64,000 nt of DNA, taken from NCBI RefSeq assembly GCF_902506535.1, contig NZ_LR733824.1, positions 712,526-776,525 on the forward strand, written 5' to 3'. The notes beneath the pieces are model-generated. The model made no database searches, had not been told where the DNA came from, and saw only the letters and a program-made list of their open reading frames with translations. Position 1 is the stretch's first letter. Each line of letters opens with the position of its first letter. The stretch is from Pseudomonas sp. 8Z (lineage in GTDB: Bacteria > Pseudomonadota > Gammaproteobacteria > Pseudomonadales > Pseudomonadaceae). The position numbers and the translations under genes were made by a program. Below are positions 9,062-16,736 of this stretch, piece after piece.

Positions 9062-10672
9062 TCAACGTTGCTTGTAAACGCCCAGGTAACGGGTCGCTTC
9101 GGCGTCATCGCCGGTGAAACCCTTGACGTCCGCAGCACTGACAGCGGTGTCGACCATTTGCGAAATCATCATGATCGGCCCTGCTTGTTCCTCGTACAGA
9201 TCCTGAGCCTTGTGGTACATGGCCATGCGCTTGTCGGCATCACGCTCGACACCCGCCTGATCGATCAGCTCGTTGAGCTGCTCACTGAAGAACGAAGCGC
9301 GCCAACCCTGGAAGTTCGGCAAGCCGGCGTCATCGCTGTTATTCGGGTTATAGGCAAAGGTGCGTAGGCTGAAGTACGGGTGCGGATAACGCTCGGCACC
9401 ACGGGCCACGATCATCTCGAAATTACGTGCGCGCATTGCGCCGTACACCTGGTTACCCGTGCCAGTGACGATGCTGGCCTTGATACCGGCTTGCGCCAGA
9501 GTCGACTGCATGCGCGCCGCGATATCGATGAACGGCGGCTCAGACAGCGTGCGGATGGTGGTGCTGAAGCCCTCTGGATAACCGGCTTCGGCGAGCAGCG
9601 CCTTGGCTTTGGGAACATCCATCTTGTAGCCCGGATCGGGCAGACGCGCCTCAAGCCCCAGCGGCATCGGACGCTGATTGAGCTTGCCGTAGTGCGGCAT
9701 CACCTGCTTATCGAGCCCCTGATAGTCGATCAGGTTGCGCACCGCCTCGCGTACTTTCTGCTTGGCGAACTCCGGCTGTTTCATGCTCATGGCCACGTAA
9801 TAGATGGTGCCACGCTGCAATGCCTGAACCTGCAACTTGTCAGAGCTTTCGATCGCCTTGATATCCGGTGCGGCCATGCCATAAGCCAAGTCCAGATCGC
9901 CACGCTCAAGCATCAGGCGCAGCGACTGCGACTCGGTCATGTGGCGAATCAGGATCCGCTTCATTTTTGCCGGGCCAGCCCAGTAGCCATCGAAGCGCGT
10001 CATCACCAATGCGTCGTTAGCGCTCCACTTGGTCAGGGTGAACGGGCCACTGCCCGCTTCGTTGGTGACCAGCCAGGCGGCGCCCAGATCGCCGTCCTTC
10101 TCATGCTTGAGCACCAGTTGACGATCCACCACTACCGCGCTGGGCGAAGTGGCCAGCGAGTCGATGACCAGCAAAGGGTTGACCGGTTGCGGCAGGTCGA
10201 TGACCAGCGTGTGTGCATCAGTGGCACGAATCAGCGATTGAATGTTTTCGGTGCTGTAGCCGTAGGCTTTCCAGGTGGTGGCCAAACCGAAGTTGAGCTT
10301 CATCACCCGATACAGCGACCAGGCTACGTCTTCTGCAGTCAGCGCATTGCCAGAGTGGAACTTGACATCAGTGCGCAGGTGGAAGGTGATCTGCTTGCCG
10401 TCTTCGCTGACTTCCCAGCGCTCGGCCAGTTGCGGCAGGTGCTTCTCCGGGCTGCCACCGTCACGCTTGAGCAGCGTGTCGTACAGGTTGGCATTGATCC
10501 CCGAGGCATCCAGACCTGGCGCGTTGGCCGGATCGATGGAGAACAGGTTGACCATGCTCATGCCGACGATCAGTTGATCGGCTGGCGTCTTGGCCTGTAC
10601 GGCGGCCATCGGGCCAAACGCCAGCAGCGTACCCAGCAGGCTCAGACGCAGGAGCGGAAATGTTTTTTTCAT
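9062..10672 (-). CDS. ABC transporter substrate-binding protein, family 5 (copy B)
   Basis: The 536-residue exported protein has a signal peptide ending near VQAKTPADQ, then the DppA/OppA-type extracellular solute-binding family 5 fold. The ATG at 10672 follows AAGG. It is paralogous to copy A at 11821-13431. The mature parts align over their full length, both starting KTPADQLIVGMSM and sharing MTESQSLRLM, GMAAPDI and LAQAGI segments, with well over half the residues identical by eye. Both copies have the same length, 536 residues. Family 5 proteins bind peptides but also oligosaccharides and other solutes. Here a pectin fragment is the likely ligand by context. Confidence 0.88.
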   Translation of the reverse strand: MKKTFPLLRLSLLGTLLAFGPMAAVQAKTPADQLIVGMSMVNLFSIDPANAPGLDASGINANLYDTLLKRDGGSPEKHLPQLAERWEVSEDGKQITFHLRTDVKFHSGNALTAEDVAWSLYRVMKLNFGLATTWKAYGYSTENIQSLIRATDAHTLVIDLPQPVNPLLVIDSLATSPSAVVVDRQLVLKHEKDGDLGAAWLVTNEAGSGPFTLTKWSANDALVMTRFDGYWAGPAKMKRILIRHMTESQSLRLMLERGDLDLAYGMAAPDIKAIESSDKLQVQALQRGTIYYVAMSMKQPEFAKQKVREAVRNLIDYQGLDKQVMPHYGKLNQRPMPLGLEARLPDPGYKMDVPKAKALLAEAGYPEGFSTTIRTLSEPPFIDIAARMQSTLAQAGIKASIVTGTGNQVYGAMRARNFEMIVARGAERYPHPYFSLRTFAYNPNNSDDAGLPNFQGWRASFFSEQLNELIDQAGVERDADKRMAMYHKAQDLYEEQAGPIMMISQMVDTAVSAADVKGFTGDDAEATRYLGVYKQR

Positions 10673-10726
10673 ATGCTTACCTTCTTTTTATAGTTATCGA
10701 CTTGGTTTGAATGCCAGCCCAGCGAG

Positions 10727-11764
10727 CTAGCGGGTTCTCGGATCGAACACCTTGTACAGCGCGTCACTGATCAGGTTCAGCGCCACGAAAATCAGGCCGA
10801 TGATCAGCACACAGCCCATCACCGCATTCATGTCACCCAGCATCAGGCTGCTGGTCAGGTATTGACCGAAGCCGGGCCAGGCGAACACGGTCTCGATCAG
10901 CACGGCGCCTTCAAGCAGCGAGCCATAGGCCAGAGCCACGACGGTCAGTAGTTGCACGAGAATATTGCGGAAGGCATGCCCCCAGATGACCTGGCGGCGT
11001 GACAGGCCCTTGACCCGAGCGGTGATGATGTACTCCTGAGAGAGCTGCTCGAGCATGAAACTGCGCGTCATACGGCTGATATAGGCGACCGAGTTGAGCC
11101 CCAGGATCAGCGCAGGCAGGACGATATGCTGCAGCGCACTGAAGAAGGCATCCCAGTCACGCGCCAGGGCGGTGTCGATCAGCAGCAAGCCAGTGACTTC
11201 ATCGACCATGCCGTCATAAGCCAGACCGATGCGCCCCGCCCCACCTGCCCAACCGAGCCAGGCGTAGAACACCAGAAGCCCCATCATGCCGACCCAGAAG
11301 ATTGGTGTGGAATAGCCGAACAACGTCAGCACCCGCGCCACGTGATCGCCCAGGCGACCGTGATTGCTGGCCGCCACAACCCCCAGCGGTAAACCGATCA
11401 GCACACCGAACACAATGGCCAGCGTTGCCAGCTCGATAGTGGCCGGAAACACCCGCTTGATGTCATCGAGCACAGGGTGCCCGGTGAGCAGGGCATTACC
11501 GAAGTCGCCCCGCAGCAGGTCGCCCAGATACAAGCCGAACTGCGTCCAGATCGGTTTATCCAGGCCCATGGCCTGGTAGACCTGATCGTAAGTGGAACTA
11601 TCGGCATCCGGCCCGACCACCGCGAGTACGGGATCCAGCGGCATGACCCGACCAATAAAGAAGGTCAGCGCCAACAGACCCAGCAAGGTCGCCAGCACGG
11701 TGCCGGCCCGACGAGACAGTGCCGAGGCGCGTGCGCCGAGCACAGAGGCAGTCGAAAACAACAT
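10727..11764 (-). CDS. Peptide-class ABC transporter permease (DppB/OppB-like)
   Basis: The protein has 345 residues from the ATG at 11764, which follows CAGGAG. The open frame runs nine codons further but without a ribosome site. It has a hydrophobic N-terminal helix, a periplasmic stretch and about five more membrane helices. DppB features are TQFGLYLGDLLRGDFGNALLTG after the first helix and the EAA-like loop ITARVKGLSRRQVIWGHAFRN. It lies between the two binding-protein genes, an unusual arrangement. Its partner permease is at 8082-9005. Confidence 0.88.
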   Translation of the reverse strand: MLFSTASVLGARASALSRRAGTVLATLLGLLALTFFIGRVMPLDPVLAVVGPDADSSTYDQVYQAMGLDKPIWTQFGLYLGDLLRGDFGNALLTGHPVLDDIKRVFPATIELATLAIVFGVLIGLPLGVVAASNHGRLGDHVARVLTLFGYSTPIFWVGMMGLLVFYAWLGWAGGAGRIGLAYDGMVDEVTGLLLIDTALARDWDAFFSALQHIVLPALILGLNSVAYISRMTRSFMLEQLSQEYIITARVKGLSRRQVIWGHAFRNILVQLLTVVALAYGSLLEGAVLIETVFAWPGFGQYLTSSLMLGDMNAVMGCVLIIGLIFVALNLISDALYKVFDPRTR

Positions 11765-11804
11765 AACAGGCTCCTGAAAAAGCGTTACCAATCACCGAAG
11801 CGAG

Positions 11805-11820
11805 GGAGCGCAAGCGCTCC
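11805..11820 (-). terminator. Small intercistronic hairpin after binding-protein gene A
   Basis: A six-pair stem, GGAGCG (11805-11810) with CGCTCC (11815-11820), lies directly against the stop of binding-protein gene A at 11821. It parallels the stronger hairpin that follows gene B and may stabilise the upstream message. It is short, so the call is tentative. Confidence 0.4.
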
Positions 11821-13431
11821 TCAACGCGACTTGTAGACGTCTTTGTATCGGGTGGTGGCCGCGGTGTGGCCTTGGTAGTTCTGAACGTCGTGGTACAGCA
11901 CCACAGTGTCGGTCATCTGCGAAATCGGAATGATCGCACCCACCTGCTCGTCCAGCATTTGCTGGATCTGCTGGTACTGAGCCAGTTGCTGCTGCGCATC
12001 CGGCTCAACCTCGGCCTTCTCGATCAGGCTGTTCAGCTCAGGGCTGTAGAACGATGTGCGCCATCCCTGGAAGTTGCTCAACTTGGCCTCGTCACGGTTG
12101 TCCGGGTTGTACACCAGCGTACGCAGACTCGAATGCGGATGCCGCTCGGCACCACCACCGCCACGCCCGACGATAATGTCGAAACTACGCTCGCGCATCG
12201 CACCGTAAATCTGGTTACCCGTTCCCGTCACCAGTGACGCCTGGATACCCGCCTGAGCCAGAGTGGCCTGCAGGCTGGACGCGATATTGATGAACGGCGG
12301 CTCGACCAGCACGCGAATGGTGGTCTTGAAGCCATTGGGATAACCGGCCTCGGCGAGCAGCCGCTTGGCTTCGGCGACATCGAGCTTATAGCCCGGATCG
12401 TCCAGCCGCGCGGGCAGCCCCAACGGCAGCGGGCGCTGGTTCAACAAACCGTAGTGCGGCATGACGCTCTGATTGATGCCCTGATAGTCGATCAATGAAC
12501 GCACGGCTTTGCGTACACGAACATCTTCAAAAGGCTTGGACTTGAGGCTCATGGCCACGTAATACAGCGTGCCACGCTGTACGCTCTGCGTGCTGACCTG
12601 ATCGGAGCTCTCCAGCGCCTCGATATCCGGCGCAGCCATACCTTTGGCGATATCCAAATCGCCCCGCTCGACCATCAGACGCAGTGACTGCGACTCGGTC
12701 ATGTTACGCATGACGATACGCTTGAGCTTGGCCGGACCATCCCAATAACCATCGAAGCGGTTCATCAGGATCACATCGTTGGCACGCCAGTCCTTCAGAA
12801 TGAATGGCCCGCTACCGGCCGCATGGGTGGTCAGCCAGGCGCCGCCCATGTCATCGCCCTTCTGGTGCTGCATGACCACCTTGCGGTCGAGAATGAAGGC
12901 ACTGGGCGAAGTCGCCAGAGTATTGAGCACCAGCATCGGGTCGCTCGGACGAGGCAGCTCGACAACGAAGGTGTAGTCGTCCACGGCGCGCATGTACTGC
13001 TCGACGTTATCCGCCGTGAAACCATAGGCTTTCCACGTCGTCGACAAGGCCAGATTGAGTTTGAGTACACGCTGCAACGACCAAGCAACGTCAGCGGCGC
13101 TCAACGGGTTGCCGGACTGGAAGTTGACGCCCTTGCGCAGTTTGAACGTCAGGGTTTTGCGGTCATCGCTGATCTGCCAGCTTTCAGCCAGCGCAGGCAC
13201 CAGGATGTTCGGCTGTTTGGTGTCCTGCACCAATAGCATGTCATAGAGGTTGGCATTGACCTCCGAGACATCCAGCCCGGTAGCCGCCGCCGGGTCAAGC
13301 GACAGCAAGTTGATCATGCTCATGCCGACGATCAGTTGGTCGGCTGGCGTTTTGGCGAATGCTGCAGGCACCGAGGTCATTGCCAGAGAAGCAGCAAAAA
13401 CCCCCGCCCAAATCTTGGGAAGAACACTCAT
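11821..13431 (-). CDS. ABC transporter substrate-binding protein, family 5 (copy A)
   Basis: The protein has 536 residues if started at the ATG at 13431 (MSVLPKIWAGVF). The open frame continues 22 codons upstream but into the intergenic hairpin. A signal peptide ends near AAFAKTPADQ, followed by a complete family 5 solute-binding domain. It is the first transport gene after the enolase-family enzyme gene and is a full-length paralogue of copy B at 9062-10672. One distinctive difference is a glycine-rich insertion, VGRGGGGAERHPH, where copy B reads VARGAERYPH. Two binding proteins feeding one permease pair would widen the substrate range, for example different oligomer lengths or saturated versus unsaturated ends (inference). 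Confidence 0.88.
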   Translation of the reverse strand: MSVLPKIWAGVFAASLAMTSVPAAFAKTPADQLIVGMSMINLLSLDPAAATGLDVSEVNANLYDMLLVQDTKQPNILVPALAESWQISDDRKTLTFKLRKGVNFQSGNPLSAADVAWSLQRVLKLNLALSTTWKAYGFTADNVEQYMRAVDDYTFVVELPRPSDPMLVLNTLATSPSAFILDRKVVMQHQKGDDMGGAWLTTHAAGSGPFILKDWRANDVILMNRFDGYWDGPAKLKRIVMRNMTESQSLRLMVERGDLDIAKGMAAPDIEALESSDQVSTQSVQRGTLYYVAMSLKSKPFEDVRVRKAVRSLIDYQGINQSVMPHYGLLNQRPLPLGLPARLDDPGYKLDVAEAKRLLAEAGYPNGFKTTIRVLVEPPFINIASSLQATLAQAGIQASLVTGTGNQIYGAMRERSFDIIVGRGGGGAERHPHSSLRTLVYNPDNRDEAKLSNFQGWRTSFYSPELNSLIEKAEVEPDAQQQLAQYQQIQQMLDEQVGAIIPISQMTDTVVLYHDVQNYQGHTAATTRYKDVYKSR

Positions 13432-13468
13432 GCGAGATAGCCTTTTTATATTTATTGGACTCTCAAGC

Positions 13469-13488
13469 GGCGCGCCATCTGGCGCGCC
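13469..13488 (-). terminator. GC-rich hairpin between enolase-family gene and binding-protein gene A
   Basis: GGCGCGCCA (13469-13477) and TGGCGCGCC (13480-13488) form a nine-pair stem with a minimal loop. It lies 12 bp after the stop of the enolase-family gene and about 40 bp before the binding-protein start. With an A/T-rich tract beyond it on the minus strand, it may act as a partial terminator or an mRNA processing/stability element in the operon. Confidence 0.5.
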
Positions 13489-13500
13489 ACCACACACGAA

Positions 13501-14655
13501 TCAGAAGCGTTGCAGCGTGTTGGTTTCCACGTAATCGAAGTCGATGTCTTCACCCAGCCCCGGCAGATCCGAGAGATGAACGAAGCCATCTTCATCCATG
13601 GGGTCAACCAGGCGCTTGAGGTAAGCCGGCACTTCGTCGTAATTCAGGAACGGGTGCAACAGACCGCGCTCGTACCAGGTGCAGTTCTTGATTGCACCGA
13701 CCACGGCCAGGTTAGCGGCACCATTGCCGTGAATCTCGCAGTCCATGCCGAACGACTCAGCCATGTGCGCCACCTTCAGGCAAGGCGCAATACCGCCAAC
13801 GCCAGCCACGCCGGCGCGCAAGATATCGCAGACATCATTTTTCACCCAGCTAGCACGGCTCAAGTGCTTGCCACCCAGGCTTTCCGGGCCTAGCACTGGA
13901 ATATCCAGTTGCCCTGCCAGCCAGGCATAGGACTCAGCCGAATCTTCCATCATCGGCTCTTCGAACCACGCGAAATTCAATTTCTCCAGAGCACGACCGA
14001 TGGTCAGGGCATCGGTACGGCTGTACCAGTGATAGCCGTCGATCATCAGCGCGATATCCGGGCCAACAGCTTCACGCACGGCAGCGCAGGCTTTGATATC
14101 CATGCTCACGCTGGGAGCGAAGGACACCGGCGGCATCCAGGTGTGCAACTTGATGGCTTTGTAGCCGCGTTTGACCAGCGTTTCGGCGAAGCGACCATAT
14201 TCTTCCGGGGTGGACAAACCGCCTGGCAGCTCATCACCGCACATGGTCGAGCCATAGGCCGGCACCTTGTCCCGGTAACCGCCAATCAGCTTGTACACAG
14301 GCACATTCAACTTGCGCCCAGCCCAGTCCCAGAGCGCCTGCTCAACCAGCGCCAGGGCGCGATCGGTCAGTTGACTGGCACTGCCACGCTGCCAATGTGC
14401 CAGGTCGTGCCAGATCTTTTCGCGATTGAAGGCATTAGCCCCCACCAGCACCTTGCGCACGAAGCCATCGAGCACATAAGGACGGATCAGCTCGGGAGCA
14501 CCCAGCGCATAGCCTTCACAGCCGCACTCGGTCTTGATCCGTAGCAGAGCCATCTGAGCCTGCGTGACATCACCCGGATGAGCATGCCCTGCACTGTCTA
14601 CGGCACGACGGGTGGGATAGGAAAAAATCTGGACGTTTACAGCAGTGATGATCAT
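13501..14655 (-). CDS. Enolase-superfamily acid-sugar dehydratase or lactone cycloisomerase (mandelate racemase/muconate lactonizing type)
   Basis: The 384-residue protein has the capping domain at the N-terminus and an (alpha/beta) barrel. Visible active-site elements are the K-x-H pair in AIKLHTW (near 170), the three metal ligands in MIDGYHW, WFEEPM and LGPESLGG, and a late barrel histidine in EIHGNG. The last suggests the mandelate racemase subgroup, which contains acid-sugar dehydratases. It is divergent from the kdgM-udh pair and heads the transporter operon. Udh makes galactarolactone, so the candidate reactions are galactarolactone cycloisomerisation or galactarate dehydration to 5-keto-4-deoxy-glucarate. 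Exact specificity cannot be set from sequence by eye. Confidence 0.82.
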   Translation of the reverse strand: MIITAVNVQIFSYPTRRAVDSAGHAHPGDVTQAQMALLRIKTECGCEGYALGAPELIRPYVLDGFVRKVLVGANAFNREKIWHDLAHWQRGSASQLTDRALALVEQALWDWAGRKLNVPVYKLIGGYRDKVPAYGSTMCGDELPGGLSTPEEYGRFAETLVKRGYKAIKLHTWMPPVSFAPSVSMDIKACAAVREAVGPDIALMIDGYHWYSRTDALTIGRALEKLNFAWFEEPMMEDSAESYAWLAGQLDIPVLGPESLGGKHLSRASWVKNDVCDILRAGVAGVGGIAPCLKVAHMAESFGMDCEIHGNGAANLAVVGAIKNCTWYERGLLHPFLNYDEVPAYLKRLVDPMDEDGFVHLSDLPGLGEDIDFDYVETNTLQRF

Positions 14656-15000
14656 GGACGTCAGAGCCTTCTTATTGAATTTATGGCGAGCGATTCATAC
14701 GCTGAAATCCATCCTACGTCATCATACAACTTTTGAGAAGAACCCTTTCTAAACTTTATAAATCCTAAAAAAAACAGGCATCACATTCGCAATACGCCCT
14801 CTACAGCCTTACAAAACCCTTATAAAACCTGAACATAGCAATCACACAGACGTCATCCGACAACACTGAACAAATTTGTAGACAACTGAAAACTTGTACG
14901 ATAACGTCTAGAAAAACTCGAACGAAGGAGCACCACCCCCCCCAACACGCCACACCCCTAGCAGTACATCTACCCCAACAAAAACAAAAAAGAAGATCGT
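14656..15000. promoter_or_regulatory. Divergent promoter region of the galacturonate genes with candidate GntR operators
   Basis: This 345-bp gap separates the minus-strand enzyme/transport operon from the plus-strand kdgM-udh operon and is much richer in A and T than its surroundings. TTGTATGATGAC occurs on the minus strand at 14718-14729 and TTGTACGATAAC on the plus strand at 14894-14905. Thus each promoter side has one copy of TTGTAYGATRAC in its own direction. A palindrome, TTGTAGACAA, lies at 14876-14885. TTGT...ACAA-like half sites fit FadR-type GntR operators, and two such regulators lie in the cluster. The operator role is inference. Confidence 0.45.
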
Positions 15001-15729
15001 ATGAACAACACACTCCGCACTCTCGTTGCCGTAGCTGCACTCGGCCTGTCTTTCCATGCCTACGCCGACTCAGCCAACATCAACTACCGCCACGGCTTCA
15101 CCGAAGACGACAGCATGCACTCCGACCGGATCAAGCTCAGCTACCGGATGGACAGCGGCCTGGGCTTCGGGGCCGAGATCAAATACAGAACCGCTGGAAA
15201 TCGCCGCGAGGATGTCGCCTATGACAACCTGGTCAACAACGGCCACGAGTTCACAGTCGACTACAACCTCAAACTCAGTCCGCAATCGACGCTGACCCCA
15301 GCCTTTCAGATGGACAGCGGCAGCGATAGCACCACCTACAAGTTCGGCCTGAAGTACAACTACAAGATCAACGACACCTGGTATGTGGCCACCCGCCTGC
15401 GCCACGACGCCCGCCGCCGAGACCGCGACACCATTGATGAAAATGTAGGGAATCGCGCAAGAGACAACCAGAACACCACACGTTACGAAGGCTGGCTCGG
15501 CTTCACCCCGAAAGGCCCTTGGGCCTTCGAGTACCAGTACATCCACTTCGCCACCGACTACATCCGCTACGACAACAAAAGAAGCGACTACGAGCAGAAT
15601 CTGGTCGTCAAATACAAGCTCAACAAACAATGGACGCCCTTCATGGAAGTCGGTGACATCCGGGTCAACTCAACGACCGATGACCGCCAGGCTCGCTGGC
15701 GTCTGGGGATTCAGTACAACTTCATGTAA
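15001..15729 (+). CDS. kdgM: Oligogalacturonate-specific outer-membrane porin, KdgM family
   Basis: The 242-residue protein has a signal peptide ending near FHAYADS, followed by alternating aromatic/charged beta strands and a C-terminal QYNFM. The N-terminal mature sequence (INYRHGF, then D-R-I-K-L-S-Y) is typical of KdgM, a 12-stranded channel that lets pectin oligomers cross the outer membrane. The size is also right for KdgM. The ribosome site is weak (AAGAAG). It is followed 69 bp later by udh on the same strand. The long upstream region holds candidate operators. It fits with the polygalacturonase and the importer nearby. Confidence 0.88.
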   Translation: MNNTLRTLVAVAALGLSFHAYADSANINYRHGFTEDDSMHSDRIKLSYRMDSGLGFGAEIKYRTAGNRREDVAYDNLVNNGHEFTVDYNLKLSPQSTLTPAFQMDSGSDSTTYKFGLKYNYKINDTWYVATRLRHDARRRDRDTIDENVGNRARDNQNTTRYEGWLGFTPKGPWAFEYQYIHFATDYIRYDNKRSDYEQNLVVKYKLNKQWTPFMEVGDIRVNSTTDDRQARWRLGIQYNFM

Positions 15730-15798
15730 CCCCCTTCGGGCAGCCAATCGGCTGCCCGGCTCTCATATCCCTCTCCCCCACAAGCAAAGGTTCACAGC

Positions 15799-16629
15799 AT
15801 GACCGCATCCGCCTCGAACACCGGCGACAAGCCTTTCAATCGCTTACTCCTGACAGGTGCGGCCGGCGGCCTCGGACAGGTTCTGCGCGAAGCACTGCAA
15901 GCACATGCCTCGATCATCCGCGTCTCCGACATCAGCCCGATGGCCCCGGCGGCCGGAGAGCACGAAGAAGTCGTAACCTGCGACCTGGCCGATAAAGCCG
16001 CAGTGCTGGCACTGGCCAAAGACGTAGACGCCATCGTCCACCTGGGCGGGATTTCCACCGAGCGAGCCTTCGAAGAGATTCTCGAAGCCAACATCCGTGG
16101 CACCTTCCACATCTACGAAGCTGCGCGCAAGGAAGGCATCAAGCGGGTCGTATTCGCCAGCTCCAACCATGTCACCGGCTTTTACCCACAGAATGAAGAA
16201 GTGGACGCGCACTCGCCGCGTCGCCCCGACTGCTATTACGGGCTGTCCAAGTCGTACGGCGAAGACCTGGCAACCTTCTACTTCCATCGCTACGGCATCG
16301 AGACCGTCAGCCTGCGCATCGGCTCTTCGTTTCCAGAGCCGCGCAATGTACGCATGCTCTCGACCTGGCTGAGTTTCGCTGACCTAGGCCATCTGGTGGA
16401 GCGTGCCCTGCTGTGCAAAGACGTTGGCCACACCGTGGTCTACGGCATGTCGGCCAACCGTGACGTATGGTGGAACAACCGCTACGCCGCGCACCTGGGG
16501 TTCAACCCACAAGACAGCTCCGAGCGCTTCCGCGCACAAATGGAGCAACAGCCAAAACCGGCAGCAGACGATCCCTCTGCTCATCTGCAAGGCGGTGCAT
16601 TCACTCAGGCGGGCCCGTTCGGCGACTAA
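15799..16629 (+). CDS. udh: Uronate dehydrogenase (galacturonate/glucuronate, NAD-dependent)
   Basis: The 276-residue short-chain dehydrogenase/epimerase-fold enzyme has a Rossmann motif TGAAGGLGQVL near residue 19 and a catalytic YxxxK as YYGLSK near residue 150. Runs such as SDISPMAPAAG and FASSNHVTGFY closely match the Pseudomonas Udh proteins that oxidise galacturonate or glucuronate to the aldarolactone with NAD. The ATG at 15799 follows AAAGG. It is probably co-transcribed with kdgM. It is the strongest metabolic evidence that the cluster uses the oxidative galacturonate pathway, not the isomerase pathway. Confidence 0.93.
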   Translation: MTASASNTGDKPFNRLLLTGAAGGLGQVLREALQAHASIIRVSDISPMAPAAGEHEEVVTCDLADKAAVLALAKDVDAIVHLGGISTERAFEEILEANIRGTFHIYEAARKEGIKRVVFASSNHVTGFYPQNEEVDAHSPRRPDCYYGLSKSYGEDLATFYFHRYGIETVSLRIGSSFPEPRNVRMLSTWLSFADLGHLVERALLCKDVGHTVVYGMSANRDVWWNNRYAAHLGFNPQDSSERFRAQMEQQPKPAADDPSAHLQGGAFTQAGPFGD

Positions 16630-16663
16630 CCCCAGGCACTGGCCGGTGCCTACGAAGTTAATG

Positions 16664-16715
16664 CCCATAAACGACAATGCCCGTATCTTTTGATACGGGC
16701 ATTGTCGTTTATGGG
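16664..16715. terminator. 24-bp perfect inverted repeat, bidirectional terminator
   Basis: CCCATAAACGACAATGCC and onward (16664-16687) pairs exactly with 16692-16715 around a TTTT loop, giving 24 uninterrupted base pairs. It sits between the convergent udh and fpr genes and would stop transcription from both sides. It also marks the right end of the pectin/galacturonate module. Confidence 0.75.
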
Positions 16716-16736
16716 GCTGATCTAGCTAAGCACGCG

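Noticed and set aside
9380..10693. 437-codon plus-strand open frame opposite binding-protein gene B
   Set aside because: Shadow of a strongly supported gene; composition not protein-like.
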